From IMG/VR virus record IMGVR_UViG_3300025869_000025, positions 1 to 47,250 of that record: DNA of 47,250 bases. The stretch is one strand, 5' to 3'. Each line of letters begins with the position of its first letter. Position 1 is the stretch's first letter. The position numbers and the translations under genes were made by a program. The notes beneath the pieces were generated by a model, which made no database searches, was not told the DNA's origin, and was given only the letters and a program-made list of their open reading frames with translations. Source of the stretch: a virus. Of this stretch, positions 1 to 7,731 are shown in pieces.

Positions 1-5
1 TAGGT

Positions 6-356
6 ATGCATCCACAATCAATGGTAGGACAAACACAGTTTTGTACTCTTAAGACTTTTTATGGTAGTGATGGTACAGCTTATAATTATCCTGCATGGCG
101 TAGACAAACATGGGTGCCAGGATATAGAAATCCTGAAGAAGAACACGAACAGACTACTGCAGCTTGTATGAAGTATACAGGAAAGCCCTATATGATGTGT
201 GAAGTAATAGAATGGGGATATGTAGAACATATCGTAGGATTGGGGTGGACTTGTGTTACAGATGAGCCTTACTATGATGATGCAGGTAGACCTAATTGGG
301 TGCTTGTGAACCATGACATAGATTTTAAGGAGAAATTTAATGCGGGCACAGTATAA
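6..356 (+). CDS. Hypothetical protein, possibly 5'-truncated
   Basis: I do not recognise this 116-residue protein. It is rich in Trp, Tyr and Cys (for example WRRQTW, EWGYVEH, GLGWTC), looks soluble, and shows no signal peptide or membrane segment. The first visible ATG is at base 6, but the frame stays open to the window edge, so the true start may lie outside. It overlaps the next gene by 17 nt, placing it in the same polycistronic unit as the oxygenase-like gene downstream. Codon use and AT-richness match its neighbours. Confidence 0.7.
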   Translation: MHPQSMVGQTQFCTLKTFYGSDGTAYNYPAWRRQTWVPGYRNPEEEHEQTTAACMKYTGKPYMMCEVIEWGYVEHIVGLGWTCVTDEPYYDDAGRPNWVLVNHDIDFKEKFNAGTV

Positions 357-894
357 AGATGGGTCAAAAGTTATAACAAAAAAGCTAGTGAGAAAACAAT
401 TAGACAGTAACGTTCCTTGTAATCAAATAGAGTTTGATGTAGATAAAGACTGGTTATTAGATAAAGCTTTGAAGTGTGAAAGAAAACAGTTCTATCATCA
501 TGGAAGAAAGGAAGAAAAAGTTGAAGGCTACAAGTACGCACATATAAGCTATCCCGAGCTAGAGATAATGGTAGGTGAGAACGGTTTAAATTTAAACTGT
601 AAGTATAATATGAAGTTTGTATTTATTGCTCCTAATGCTACTATTGGTTGGCATAAAGACTGGGGCACAAAGTGTGCATTTAATTGGGTAATAAATGGTA
701 ACAAAGCAGCTATACGATACTCCAATGGACAAGAGGGCGCTCAACTCGATTACGCGTATAAATCTGCACTAATAAATACGCAGGAAGAACATATGGTACA
801 AAATAATGACAAAGAACGAATACTGTTTAAAATATCTATATTCGATAGAAGCTACGAGGAAATATGCAACAAGTTCAATTCCCGATTTATGTAA
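340..894 (+). CDS. Putative 2OG-Fe(II)-dependent oxygenase (beta-hydroxylase-like)
   Basis: This 184-residue protein carries what looks like the facial triad of a 2-oxoglutarate/Fe(II) dioxygenase: H105-x-D107 in GWHKDWG, a distal H151 in TQEEHMVQN, and R160 nine residues later as the expected 2OG carboxylate ligand. The spacing and the closing beta-strand pattern after the arginine resemble the aspartyl/asparaginyl beta-hydroxylase-like proteins seen in marine phages. The substrate cannot be deduced. It is the first of three such candidates within 3 kb (others at 2089 and 2595). The overlaps at both ends suggest translational coupling. The triad is visible; the enzyme class is inference. Confidence 0.6.
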   Translation: MRAQYKDGSKVITKKLVRKQLDSNVPCNQIEFDVDKDWLLDKALKCERKQFYHHGRKEEKVEGYKYAHISYPELEIMVGENGLNLNCKYNMKFVFIAPNATIGWHKDWGTKCAFNWVINGNKAAIRYSNGQEGAQLDYAYKSALINTQEEHMVQNNDKERILFKISIFDRSYEEICNKFNSRFM

Positions 895-1337
895 TTCATA
901 GTGATAATGTAGAAGAATTAGATGGTATACTTTGGCTAGATGACCAAGTATTAGATGACAAAAATATGCAAGGGGAAACTCTAGGAATGAGAAGAATACA
1001 AACCCCAATGAAAAGTATCTATCCTTTAAGATATATGATTGAAGATGAAATCAGTATGTTAAAGCATAGAGGAACAACCTTTATAGATAGTAAAGGAAAA
1101 ATCATTGTTAAAGAAAAAAATAGAACAGCTAAACTTATGTATCATAAGATTAGAAAAAGAGAATTAAAAGAAGTAGCGACTGTAATATGGCTGACTGGAG
1201 TTCCTTTTCCTTTTATAGAGAAAAGACCACCACCAGCTAAATATACATGGGCAGGAGTATTACATTTATCAGGCTTTCCTTGGAAAGTGTGGGAATATTG
1301 TGAAGAAAAGAAAAAAGATAGTTGGAGAAAAGTTTGA
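864..1337 (+). CDS. Conserved-type phage protein of unknown function
   Basis: I do not recognise a domain in this 157-residue protein. The N-terminal half is acidic (DNVEELDGILWLDDQ) and the middle is basic (KEKNRTAKLMYHKIRKRELKE). The C-terminal part contains a proline run, RPPPAKYTW, followed by aromatic residues, and ends in a Lys-rich tail. No signal peptide or clear membrane helix is visible, although VATVIWLTGVPFPF is hydrophobic. The start overlaps the upstream oxygenase gene by 31 nt and the end overlaps the next gene by 16 nt, so it is embedded in the operon. Confidence 0.65.
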   Translation: MQQVQFPIYVIHSDNVEELDGILWLDDQVLDDKNMQGETLGMRRIQTPMKSIYPLRYMIEDEISMLKHRGTTFIDSKGKIIVKEKNRTAKLMYHKIRKRELKEVATVIWLTGVPFPFIEKRPPPAKYTWAGVLHLSGFPWKVWEYCEEKKKDSWRKV

Positions 1338-1543
1338 ACTTACGAACAAAAATTAATGAAAGAATGGATATACTACAGGGATGGATGGAACAAGATTACC
1401 ATTTAGCTAGACCTGAAGTAGTATATGAGCATACATTAACTGTTAGTAAGTTTTGGTCAGTATTATCTGAAGAAGATAGGGACTATATACAGGCGGTACA
1501 GTCTGCAATAGATAGTGAATCAAAAATATCATGGAAAAGATGA
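1322..1543 (+). CDS. Small conserved-type phage protein, unknown function (TTG start)
   Basis: A 73-residue soluble protein. The core MDILQGWMEQDYHLARPEV...TVSKFWSVLSEEDRDYIQ reads as a compact helical fold, and I recall similar small proteins in cyanophage-type genomes, without a known role. The start used here is TTG inside the end of the preceding gene. An in-frame ATG at 1364 (MDILQG) would give a 59-residue product that keeps most of the apparently conserved part, so the exact start is uncertain. It overlaps the next membrane-protein gene by 13 nt. Confidence 0.7.
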   Translation: MEKSLNLRTKINERMDILQGWMEQDYHLARPEVVYEHTLTVSKFWSVLSEEDRDYIQAVQSAIDSESKISWKR

Positions 1544-1806
1544 ATCATATAGGCAAAGAAGCCAGACGTAAAAAGAAAGAAAACTTCGCTTGGTGGATAA
1601 AGTGGGCATCTTCTGTGGCTATTTTAGGAGCAATGTCAATTAGATCTGCAGGCGTATTGCCTACAGCTGACCTGGTATTGTCGTTTATAGGAGTGTTCGG
1701 ATGGACTTTAGTAGGATTACTATGGAAAGACCGAGCAATAATAGTATTAAATGCAGCAGGACTTACAATATTAGCAATAGGATTATTAAAAGTTGCTTTT
1801 GGATAA
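1531..1806 (+). CDS. Small membrane protein with WKDRA motif (DUF6552-like)
   Basis: This 91-residue protein begins with a strongly basic segment (KEARRKKK) and then has roughly three hydrophobic helices, at about residues 22-38, 46-63 and 69-90. The loop between the last two contains LLWKDRAIIVLN. The layout W-x-x-KW, a small hydrophobic helix, an arginine, then a WKDRA-type motif recalls small inner-membrane proteins of marine phages that I associate with DUF6552; this assignment is from memory. The positive-inside rule predicts a cytoplasmic N-terminus. It is not a convincing holin, because no endolysin gene is near. Confidence 0.7.
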   Translation: MEKMNHIGKEARRKKKENFAWWIKWASSVAILGAMSIRSAGVLPTADLVLSFIGVFGWTLVGLLWKDRAIIVLNAAGLTILAIGLLKVAFG

Positions 1807-1823
1807 GTAAAAAGGAAAAATAT

Positions 1824-2099
1824 ATGAATACAAATGAAGCACAAGAATTAATGATAGCACTAGAAACTCACATTTGCTATGTAGAATACACTAGTTTAAA
1901 TAGTGGTACTCAAAAAGAAAGGGAAATGACATGTTGCCCTTACTTTATCCCTAGTGGAAATGGATTATCGTTTAATCAGAAAGCGTCTCTAATGGATAAA
2001 TGTTTAGCATATGACATTGAGTTTGAAAGATGGGATGACATAGACTTAGAGACTATAACAGATTGGTATACTATACAAGAACAACCTTATGAAGAATAA
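1824..2099 (+). CDS. Small acidic protein, possible SH3-like beta-barrel (DUF2693/WYL_2-like)
   Basis: I chose the ATG at 1824 because AAGGAAA lies just upstream and the longer reading in this frame would run deep into the preceding membrane-protein gene. The 91-residue product is acidic and ends in ERWDDIDLETITDWYTIQEQPYEE-type sequence. The pattern 'short strand, basic turn, methionine-threonine strand, proline, then a closing acidic tryptophan segment' is reminiscent of the small SH3-like beta-barrel proteins common in T4-like cyanophages. This is a fold-level resemblance only; no function is proposed. It overlaps the next oxygenase gene by 11 nt. Confidence 0.7.
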   Translation: MNTNEAQELMIALETHICYVEYTSLNSGTQKEREMTCCPYFIPSGNGLSFNQKASLMDKCLAYDIEFERWDDIDLETITDWYTIQEQPYEE

Positions 2100-2598
2100 G
2101 TATTTTGTTGTAAAAAATTATTTATCAGCAGATGAATGTGATGATTACATTGCACTTACTAGAGTACTTGACCCAAATCCTACTTTAGAAGTTGGACTAA
2201 AAACTAGAAATAAAGGACAGCATGCTGTAAATAGAACTTACTGGACTATACGTAGTATGGGCAAACATTTTAGACCTCTGAAACAATTAGCAGAAGAAAA
2301 GTTTGAATTAAAACCTGACTCATTAAAGTTTAAATGGCAACACTTTGCACATATTATGTGTTATGATATCCCAGGTCAAGGATTAGAGTGGCATGCAGAA
2401 CCTAATATCTCTACTGTGTCTGTATCTATTAATTTATCAAATGAGTGGGAATATGACGGTGCAGACTTTCAAATGAGAAACCTACCTGATTTAAAATTAA
2501 ATAGAGGAGATGCAATATTATATAGTGGAAGCTGGGTACATAGAGTTTCTGACTTAGTAAGTGGAAGAAAATTAAGTTTTGTGATGTGGTTAAAATGA
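2089..2598 (+). CDS. 2OG-Fe(II) oxygenase, prolyl-4-hydroxylase-like
   Basis: This 169-residue protein has the length and motif order of the short P4H-like 2OG oxygenases of marine phages. Visible elements are W-H102-A-E104 (first two metal ligands), the strand VSVSINLS, the turn EYDGADFQM, the segment GDAILYSGSWVH151RV with the distal histidine, and GR160KLSFVMWL with the arginine expected to bind 2-oxoglutarate. The second ligand is Glu (HxE) rather than the usual Asp, which is odd but not incompatible with iron binding. Substrate unknown: protein side chain, sugar and nucleobase are all possible. The stop overlaps the next start as ATGA. Confidence 0.85.
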   Translation: MKNKYFVVKNYLSADECDDYIALTRVLDPNPTLEVGLKTRNKGQHAVNRTYWTIRSMGKHFRPLKQLAEEKFELKPDSLKFKWQHFAHIMCYDIPGQGLEWHAEPNISTVSVSINLSNEWEYDGADFQMRNLPDLKLNRGDAILYSGSWVHRVSDLVSGRKLSFVMWLK

Positions 2599-3113
2599 TT
2601 ACATATAGTAGTTGGATTACTCCTGAAGAAGTAAGAGAAATAGAACAAACAATATTAGTAAAAGAAAAGTATGTATTAGATATTCCTCCAAGATGGCGAA
2701 CTCCATTTAAAGGATTAACAGGTAAGTATTCTTGTTATAACTGGTTGGATGATTTTGAATTTTTAATACCTAAATTACAAACAATATTAAAGACTACTCA
2801 TGTAGTACAATGCTGGGCTAATGTTTTGCGACAAGGAGAAGGAGTTCCAAGACATAAACATGCAAGGGGTAAGTCTCCTAATTTTAAATGTGGTAATTTA
2901 TTTATAACAGGAGATACGAGTATAGGTACTGACTATGATTGGATAGGCAATATTCCTAGTACTCCTGGAGATTTACAATGGTTTGGTTGTCATTTATTTC
3001 ATGAAGTAAAACCAAATATAAGTAAAAAAGAAAGAATTAGTTTGGCATTTGACTGTCATCCTATACAAGAAGATATGAGTGTATTTACAAAAGGAGAATA
3101 TAGAGAAATATAA
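2595..3113 (+). CDS. Putative 2OG-Fe(II) oxygenase (HxH-type)
   Basis: Read from the ATG at 2595, which overlaps the previous stop as ATGA, the protein has 172 residues. A GTG nine bases earlier is possible but less attractive. The core W74ANVLRQGEGVPRH87KH89 is like the 'W-N-hydrophobic-G...H-x-H' entry of the 2OG-FeII_Oxy_5-type phage oxygenases. It is followed by a glycine-rich strand region, PGDLQWFGCHLFH136EV (distal His) and R147 in the closing strand ERISLAFD. The first ligand pair would therefore be His-x-His instead of His-x-Asp, as in some members of that group. Family placement is inference; the substrate is unknown. Confidence 0.65.
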   Translation: MITYSSWITPEEVREIEQTILVKEKYVLDIPPRWRTPFKGLTGKYSCYNWLDDFEFLIPKLQTILKTTHVVQCWANVLRQGEGVPRHKHARGKSPNFKCGNLFITGDTSIGTDYDWIGNIPSTPGDLQWFGCHLFHEVKPNISKKERISLAFDCHPIQEDMSVFTKGEYREI

Positions 3114-4621
3114 TGTGCGGATTTATAGTAACACAAAATAAACATATGGCAGTAACAATGCTACAACGACAAGAGTTCCGTGGACCTGATGGTATGGACT
3201 TCTGGTCTGATAACACTTTAACTCTTGGACATGCTCTATTAGACATTAGTGGGCAAAAGCAAAAACAACCATATAAGACTAGAAAAGGACATATACTTGT
3301 ATTTAATGGAGAAATGTATGACACGACACAACCCAACGATACAAAGTTTTTAGCTAATGGATATGATATGTATGGTCTAAGCTTTTTAGAATTTACAAAT
3401 TGGCATGGGTCTATAGCAATATATCAACCTAAAGAAAAGAAAGTAACTTTAATTAGAGATCAATTTGGTGCAAAACCATTATGGTATTATAAAAAAGGAA
3501 AAGCTTTTGCAGCTGCTACAAGTCTTAGAAGTTTTATAAGCAAAACAAAAAATGATAGTAAAGATAAACAATTTATTTTTAATCCTTTATGGTCTGGTAA
3601 TGCTTCGCCTTATCATAACATCCATAAAGTAGGCCCAGGACAAGTTATAGAACATAATTTAGAAACTGGTGTAACCGTTCAACGTAATCTATGGCAAAAT
3701 TATCAAATAAGGTCATGGAAATTTGACAAGCAAGAATTTAGAAAAAGAACAATAGAGTCAATAAGAAAAATTGCTAAGAATAAACAAAAGACAGCAATAT
3801 TTCTTAGTGGAGGCTTAGATAGTACATTTGCCTTATCTTGTATAAAAGACATGGGATTAGACTTAACAGCATATATTTGTCAGTATGATAAGAGTAGAGC
3901 GGAACATCAGAATCATGATGGTTTTAGAGGCGAAGGAGTTCTGGCAGAACGAACATGTAAAGAGTGGGGAATTCCATATAAAATTATTGTACTAAAGCAA
4001 GAAGATATGGCACATTTATCAAGAAAATGGATAGCAAACACTCACTTTCCTTGGGTTGACAGGAATAGACAAGCCCCGAGATACCTACTAGCCCAAGCAG
4101 CTAGTAGAGATGGTTGTAAAGTTGTAATTACAGGAGATAGTGCTGATGAACTATACACAGGATATAGACACCACTCCAAAAGAATAACAGACCCCAACTG
4201 GGATAAAGAAACAGTAAATAGATGTATAAAAATGGGGTGGTTTCCAAGTCAAGTTTTTTCTAAAACTGATAAATTTAATAATGGATTATTCTTTGATTTA
4301 CTAGCTACATCAGAACAAAATATACTAGCAACTGACCAAACTTGTGGAATGTTTGGAATGGAATCAAGACCTGTATTTTTAGGTCAAAACTATGTGCAGT
4401 ACATATACTCTTTTAATGGAGCAGTGAAGTTTAAACAACAGGAAGGTTGGTACCCAGGAACATACAAATATTTACTCAGAGAGGTATTTGGAGATATGTT
4501 ACCCAAACATGTTAGAGAAAGAAAAACAAAAATAGGTTGGTCTAGCCCTTGGAACAACAACTATGAGCCTATGACAGAGAAATGGTATAGAGAAGATTTG
4601 GATTATCTAACAGTATTATGA
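3113..4621 (+). CDS. asnB: Asparagine synthase-like glutamine amidotransferase
   Basis: A 502-residue two-domain enzyme. The N-terminal class II glutaminase domain starts with Met-Cys2-Gly, so Cys2 would be the nucleophile after methionine removal, and includes FRGPD (22-26), FNGEMYD (64-70) and RDQFGAKPLWYY near 115. The C-terminal synthetase domain has the ATP PP-loop SGGLDS (232-237) and a later GDSADELYTGY. Family knowledge: glutamine-derived ammonia amidates an adenylated carboxylate, usually aspartate. AsnB relatives in surface-glycan loci amidate sugar acids, so the real acceptor is open. It is shorter than E. coli AsnB, as is common in phages. The neighbours, a cytidylyltransferase and a cupin, favour a biosynthetic role. 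Confidence 0.9.
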   Translation: MCGFIVTQNKHMAVTMLQRQEFRGPDGMDFWSDNTLTLGHALLDISGQKQKQPYKTRKGHILVFNGEMYDTTQPNDTKFLANGYDMYGLSFLEFTNWHGSIAIYQPKEKKVTLIRDQFGAKPLWYYKKGKAFAAATSLRSFISKTKNDSKDKQFIFNPLWSGNASPYHNIHKVGPGQVIEHNLETGVTVQRNLWQNYQIRSWKFDKQEFRKRTIESIRKIAKNKQKTAIFLSGGLDSTFALSCIKDMGLDLTAYICQYDKSRAEHQNHDGFRGEGVLAERTCKEWGIPYKIIVLKQEDMAHLSRKWIANTHFPWVDRNRQAPRYLLAQAASRDGCKVVITGDSADELYTGYRHHSKRITDPNWDKETVNRCIKMGWFPSQVFSKTDKFNNGLFFDLLATSEQNILATDQTCGMFGMESRPVFLGQNYVQYIYSFNGAVKFKQQEGWYPGTYKYLLREVFGDMLPKHVRERKTKIGWSSPWNNNYEPMTEKWYREDLDYLTVL

Positions 4622-5007
4622 TAGGTTTTACATGCGGAGCATTTGATTTATTACACGCAGGACATATAGTAATGTTAAAGGAAGCGAAAGATAACTGCGA
4701 TTATTTAATAGTAGGATTACAGACTGACCCAAGTATAGACAGGCAAGACAAAAATCAACCTGTACAGTCTGTATACGAAAGGTATATACAACTTAGAGCA
4801 GTTAAATATATTGATGAGATTATACCTTATGATACAGAACAAAGTTTACTTGATTTGTTAGAAGCTACCCAAATACAGCTTCGTTTTGTGGGGGAAGATT
4901 GGACAGATAAACATTTTACAGGAAAAGGATTGCACGAAGTATATTATACTAGTAGAGCACATTCTTTCTCAACAACACAACTAAGGAACAGAATAAATGA
5001 TAGATGA
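4618..5007 (+). CDS. TagD-like cytidylyltransferase (nucleotidyltransferase)
   Basis: This 129-residue protein has the full signature of the cytidylyltransferase family: GAFDLLHAGHI near the N-terminus (the HxGH ATP/CTP-binding motif), the RY...LRAVKYIDE segment, and the C-terminal STTQLRNRI, equivalent to the ISTT-x-x motif. Length and layout match glycerol-3-phosphate cytidylyltransferases (TagD, about 130 residues), which make CDP-glycerol from CTP. Other sugar-phosphate or ethanolamine-phosphate substrates cannot be excluded. The start overlaps the asparagine synthase stop as ATGA, so the two are probably translated together. It could supply an activated polyol for one of the glycan-type transferases elsewhere in the window (inference). 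Confidence 0.85.
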   Translation: MIGFTCGAFDLLHAGHIVMLKEAKDNCDYLIVGLQTDPSIDRQDKNQPVQSVYERYIQLRAVKYIDEIIPYDTEQSLLDLLEATQIQLRFVGEDWTDKHFTGKGLHEVYYTSRAHSFSTTQLRNRINDR

Positions 5008-5527
5008 GTTAAAATCTTGGGGAGCCAAACCTACCTACAGTGGATTAGGATTTATATTCGTACACGAATCTAGCAAGCAAATTAGATGGAACTTCTATTG
5101 CCCTGACCTTACACCTGTTGAAGTAAATGATTTTCATACTCATAGGATTAAATTTGAGTCCCAAATAGTAAGAGGGCGACTAATCAATGAAGTATGCAAG
5201 TGGCAGAAGTCAGAAAACAGTCTACTACAGATAGTAGAAACCAACTGTATACATCCACATTTTGAACCGAGCGTAACTGAAGAAAATATAAAAATACGAC
5301 TAGATGGAAAATACTCACTTCCAGCAGGTGCATGGTATATTAGCGAAGCAGATACCTTTCATAGAGTTGTGTGTCCCGAAAAAACAATAACAAGACTACA
5401 CATACTTGATAAGGAAACAAAAAATAACTTGACAATAAAGAGAAAAGATAAGCCATTTGTTTGTCCTTTACAGGACTTTAAAAAGCCTGAAAAAGAATGT
5501 TGGGAAATACTTAGGACATTCTTTTGA
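4997..5527 (+). CDS. Cupin-fold protein
   Basis: A 176-residue protein with cupin-like spacing. The first motif is DFHTHRIKFESQIVRGRL, giving metal-ligand candidates His-x-His and Glu followed by Gly-Arg. About 70 residues later comes LPAGAWYISEADTFHRVV, with a Pro-Ala-Gly turn and the last histidine. The closing strand TITRLHIL completes the barrel. Cys/His residues outside the motifs (NCIHPHF) are not conserved features I know. Possible roles are a small-molecule dioxygenase or a sugar epimerase-like enzyme; the substrate is unknown. It overlaps both the cytidylyltransferase gene (11 nt) and the helicase gene (4 nt), linking the metabolic block to replication genes. Confidence 0.6.
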   Translation: MIDELKSWGAKPTYSGLGFIFVHESSKQIRWNFYCPDLTPVEVNDFHTHRIKFESQIVRGRLINEVCKWQKSENSLLQIVETNCIHPHFEPSVTEENIKIRLDGKYSLPAGAWYISEADTFHRVVCPEKTITRLHILDKETKNNLTIKRKDKPFVCPLQDFKKPEKECWEILRTFF

Positions 5528-6804
5528 AAGCAGTAATAAAAAATAGAATACAGATAATGGGTACACCTGATGTATTTAATAAAATAGAAAAAGAGTTGAC
5601 TTATACGTTACCTCCTCGTATGCCACAAGACCCACCTATGGTGCTCAAAACAATTAGGTATATTAGAAAAGGTTTAATCTCTATTCCTGTTGGAAGACTA
5701 GATTTAATCCCAGATGATTACGAAGTTTTCGATAAGAGGATTAGTGTAGAAGCAGACTTTCCTGAGTTTAAGTTTGATTTACGACCAAGCCAAAAAGCGG
5801 TTTATGATGAAGTAGATGACTGTGCTATAATTAACGCTTGGGTAAGTTGGGGAAAGACTTTTACAGGTTTAGCTATAGCAGCGAAGCTCGGTCAGAAAAC
5901 ATTAGTAGTTACACATACAACTACATTAAGAGCGCAGTGGGAAAAAGAAGTAAAAAAAGTATTTGGAATTGACGCAGGAGTGATTGGTGGTGGAAAGTTT
6001 AATGTAGAGCCTCCTATAGTAATTGGCAATATACAGTCATTATACAGACGAGTAAACGACATAAAAGAAGTATTCGGAACAGTTATTTTAGATGAAATGC
6101 ACCATGTATCAAGTCCAACTTTTACACGTATAGTAGACGAAATGCCTGCTAGATTTAAAGTAGGACTGACAGGAACACTAGAACGAAAAGATGGAAGACA
6201 TGTAGTGTTTAGAGATTACTTTGGGCATAATGTATTTAAACCACCAAAAGAAAATTATCTAATACCCAAAATAGATATTTACAAAACAGATATAAGATTT
6301 ATAGATGGTTCGTTTACGCCTTGGGCAGAACGAATCAACGACCTTACTCATAACGAAGAATATGTCCATAGTGTGAGTATGATAGCGGCAAAGTATGCTG
6401 CAGAAGGACATAAGGTATTGGTTGTTTCTGACAGAGTACATTTTTTAAAGAGATGTGCTAATCTTGTAGGAGACAAAGCAGTATCAATAACAGGCGATAT
6501 GAATTTTGAAGAAAGAGAGGAAGCTATGCAAGAAGTGAGAACAAGTAAAAATATTTTATTTGGAACACAATCTATATTTTCAGAAGGTATATCATTAAAT
6601 GAATTAAGTTGTTTAGTACTAGGTACACCAGTTAATAATGAACCATTACTTACACAGCTTATAGGCAGAGTAGTCCGAAAAATGGATGGCAAAAGACAAC
6701 CAGTTATCGTAGACATAAACTTAAAAGGCAAAACAGCATCTCGTCAAGCAAACGCTAGGATGGGATATTATATTAGAGAAGGCTATGAGGTAGCCGTATT
6801 ATGA
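5524..6804 (+). CDS. SF2 DNA helicase, UvsW-like
   Basis: A 426-residue superfamily 2 helicase. Visible motifs are Q-like LRPSQ (86-90), Walker A ending in WGKT (109-112), DEMHH (190-194) as DExH motif II, GLTGTLERKDG as motif III, and QLIGRVVRKMDG as motif VI. T4 UvsW and related phage helicases unwind branched DNA in recombination-dependent replication, fitting the gp46/gp47-like and FEN genes downstream. The Walker A sequence AWVSWGKT lacks the usual leading glycine (AxxGxGKT), although the Gly-Lys-Thr core is intact. The start is TTG overlapping the previous stop (TTGA). An ATG 33 nt downstream is possible, but the leader KAVIKNRIQI looks like a genuine N-terminal strand. Confidence 0.9.
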   Translation: MKAVIKNRIQIMGTPDVFNKIEKELTYTLPPRMPQDPPMVLKTIRYIRKGLISIPVGRLDLIPDDYEVFDKRISVEADFPEFKFDLRPSQKAVYDEVDDCAIINAWVSWGKTFTGLAIAAKLGQKTLVVTHTTTLRAQWEKEVKKVFGIDAGVIGGGKFNVEPPIVIGNIQSLYRRVNDIKEVFGTVILDEMHHVSSPTFTRIVDEMPARFKVGLTGTLERKDGRHVVFRDYFGHNVFKPPKENYLIPKIDIYKTDIRFIDGSFTPWAERINDLTHNEEYVHSVSMIAAKYAAEGHKVLVVSDRVHFLKRCANLVGDKAVSITGDMNFEEREEAMQEVRTSKNILFGTQSIFSEGISLNELSCLVLGTPVNNEPLLTQLIGRVVRKMDGKRQPVIVDINLKGKTASRQANARMGYYIREGYEVAVL

Positions 6805-7706
6805 CAGAAGAAACAAAAGAAATCCAATTAAATTTGGAAGAGATGAGAAAGATGAAAATCTTTGTAGCTACTCCAATGTATGGTGGTCAATGCTATGGAC
6901 TATATACTAAATCACTGATGGACACTACAAGTATGTTTATGCATTATGGAATTGAAATGCAGATTTATTATTTATTTAATGAATCGTTAGTAACTAGAGC
7001 AAGAAATTATTGTGTTGCTAACTTTTTAAAATCTGAGTCAACTCACATGTTATTCATAGATAGTGATGTTGCATGGCAAGCCAAAGACTTAATGTATATG
7101 ACTCACTTAGTTGCAGAAGACCCAGAGAAATATAGAGTTATGACAGGACTATATCCTAAGAAAACTATAGCTTGGGAGAAAGTATTGAAAGCTGCTAAGT
7201 CAGGAACATTTGACGATAATCCAGTAGCACTAGAAAAAGTTGCAGGAGATATGGTTTTTAATCCAGACCATGGAGCATATCCAGATGGTAGAGCACCTAT
7301 ATATGAACCAGTAAAAGTCAAAGAGGCAGGTACAGGATTTATGATGATACATAGAAGTGTATTTGAAGAATATGCAGAAGCACATCCCGAGTTAGAGTAT
7401 ACTCCTGACCATTTAAGAGAAGGGGAGTTTAAATTAGGAGAAAAAATTCATGCTTATTTTGACTGTATAATCAATGAAGAAAACAGATATCTAAGTGAAG
7501 ATTATATGTTTTGTGAAAATTTGAGAAAGCAAAATATAGATATATGGACATTACCAATGATTGAACTTATGCATTGTGGTAGTTACATCTACCAAGGTAA
7601 ACTAGTAGATATGGCATTGAATGACGTTCATGCAACAATGTCTCCAGAAGATATTGGAAAAATTCGATCTAGTCGTCCGTATGAAGATGACAAAAATAGT
7701 TCTTGA
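6801..7706 (+). CDS. GT-A type glycosyltransferase
   Basis: This 301-residue protein has the layout of the phage GT-A transferases found in cyanophages: a first beta strand KIFVATPMYGG at 19-29, the segment ESLVTRARNYCVANFL, and FID87SD89V, a DxD motif for the metal and nucleotide-sugar. An aromatic C-terminal half contains YLSEDYMFCENLRKQN, typical of the catalytic acid region. Donor and acceptor are unknown. The stop codon sits inside the -35 box of the promoter at 7703, so the last codons double as promoter sequence. It overlaps the helicase gene by ATGA. Together with the transferases near 17-22 kb this suggests glycan chemistry by the phage. Confidence 0.85.
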   Translation: MTEETKEIQLNLEEMRKMKIFVATPMYGGQCYGLYTKSLMDTTSMFMHYGIEMQIYYLFNESLVTRARNYCVANFLKSESTHMLFIDSDVAWQAKDLMYMTHLVAEDPEKYRVMTGLYPKKTIAWEKVLKAAKSGTFDDNPVALEKVAGDMVFNPDHGAYPDGRAPIYEPVKVKEAGTGFMMIHRSVFEEYAEAHPELEYTPDHLREGEFKLGEKIHAYFDCIINEENRYLSEDYMFCENLRKQNIDIWTLPMIELMHCGSYIYQGKLVDMALNDVHATMSPEDIGKIRSSRPYEDDKNSS

Positions 7707-7731
7707 CAACATCTATAAAATTTGATATAAT
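7703..7731 (+). promoter_or_regulatory. Consensus sigma70 promoter P1
   Basis: TTGACA at 7703-7708 and TATAAT at 7726-7731 with exactly 17 bp between them: a perfect consensus. The spacer ends in TTTGA, as in the promoters at 12903 (+) and 30928 (-). The TGA stop of the glycosyltransferase lies within the -35 hexamer. The expected start of transcription is near 7738, just inside the following reading frame. It should drive the SSB, peroxiredoxin, gp47/gp46 and methyltransferase genes. Confidence 0.9.

Noticed and set aside
1701-1823. Upstream extension of the small gene at 1824
   Set aside because: It lies wholly within the preceding membrane-protein gene in another frame; the ATG at 1824 has a ribosome site.
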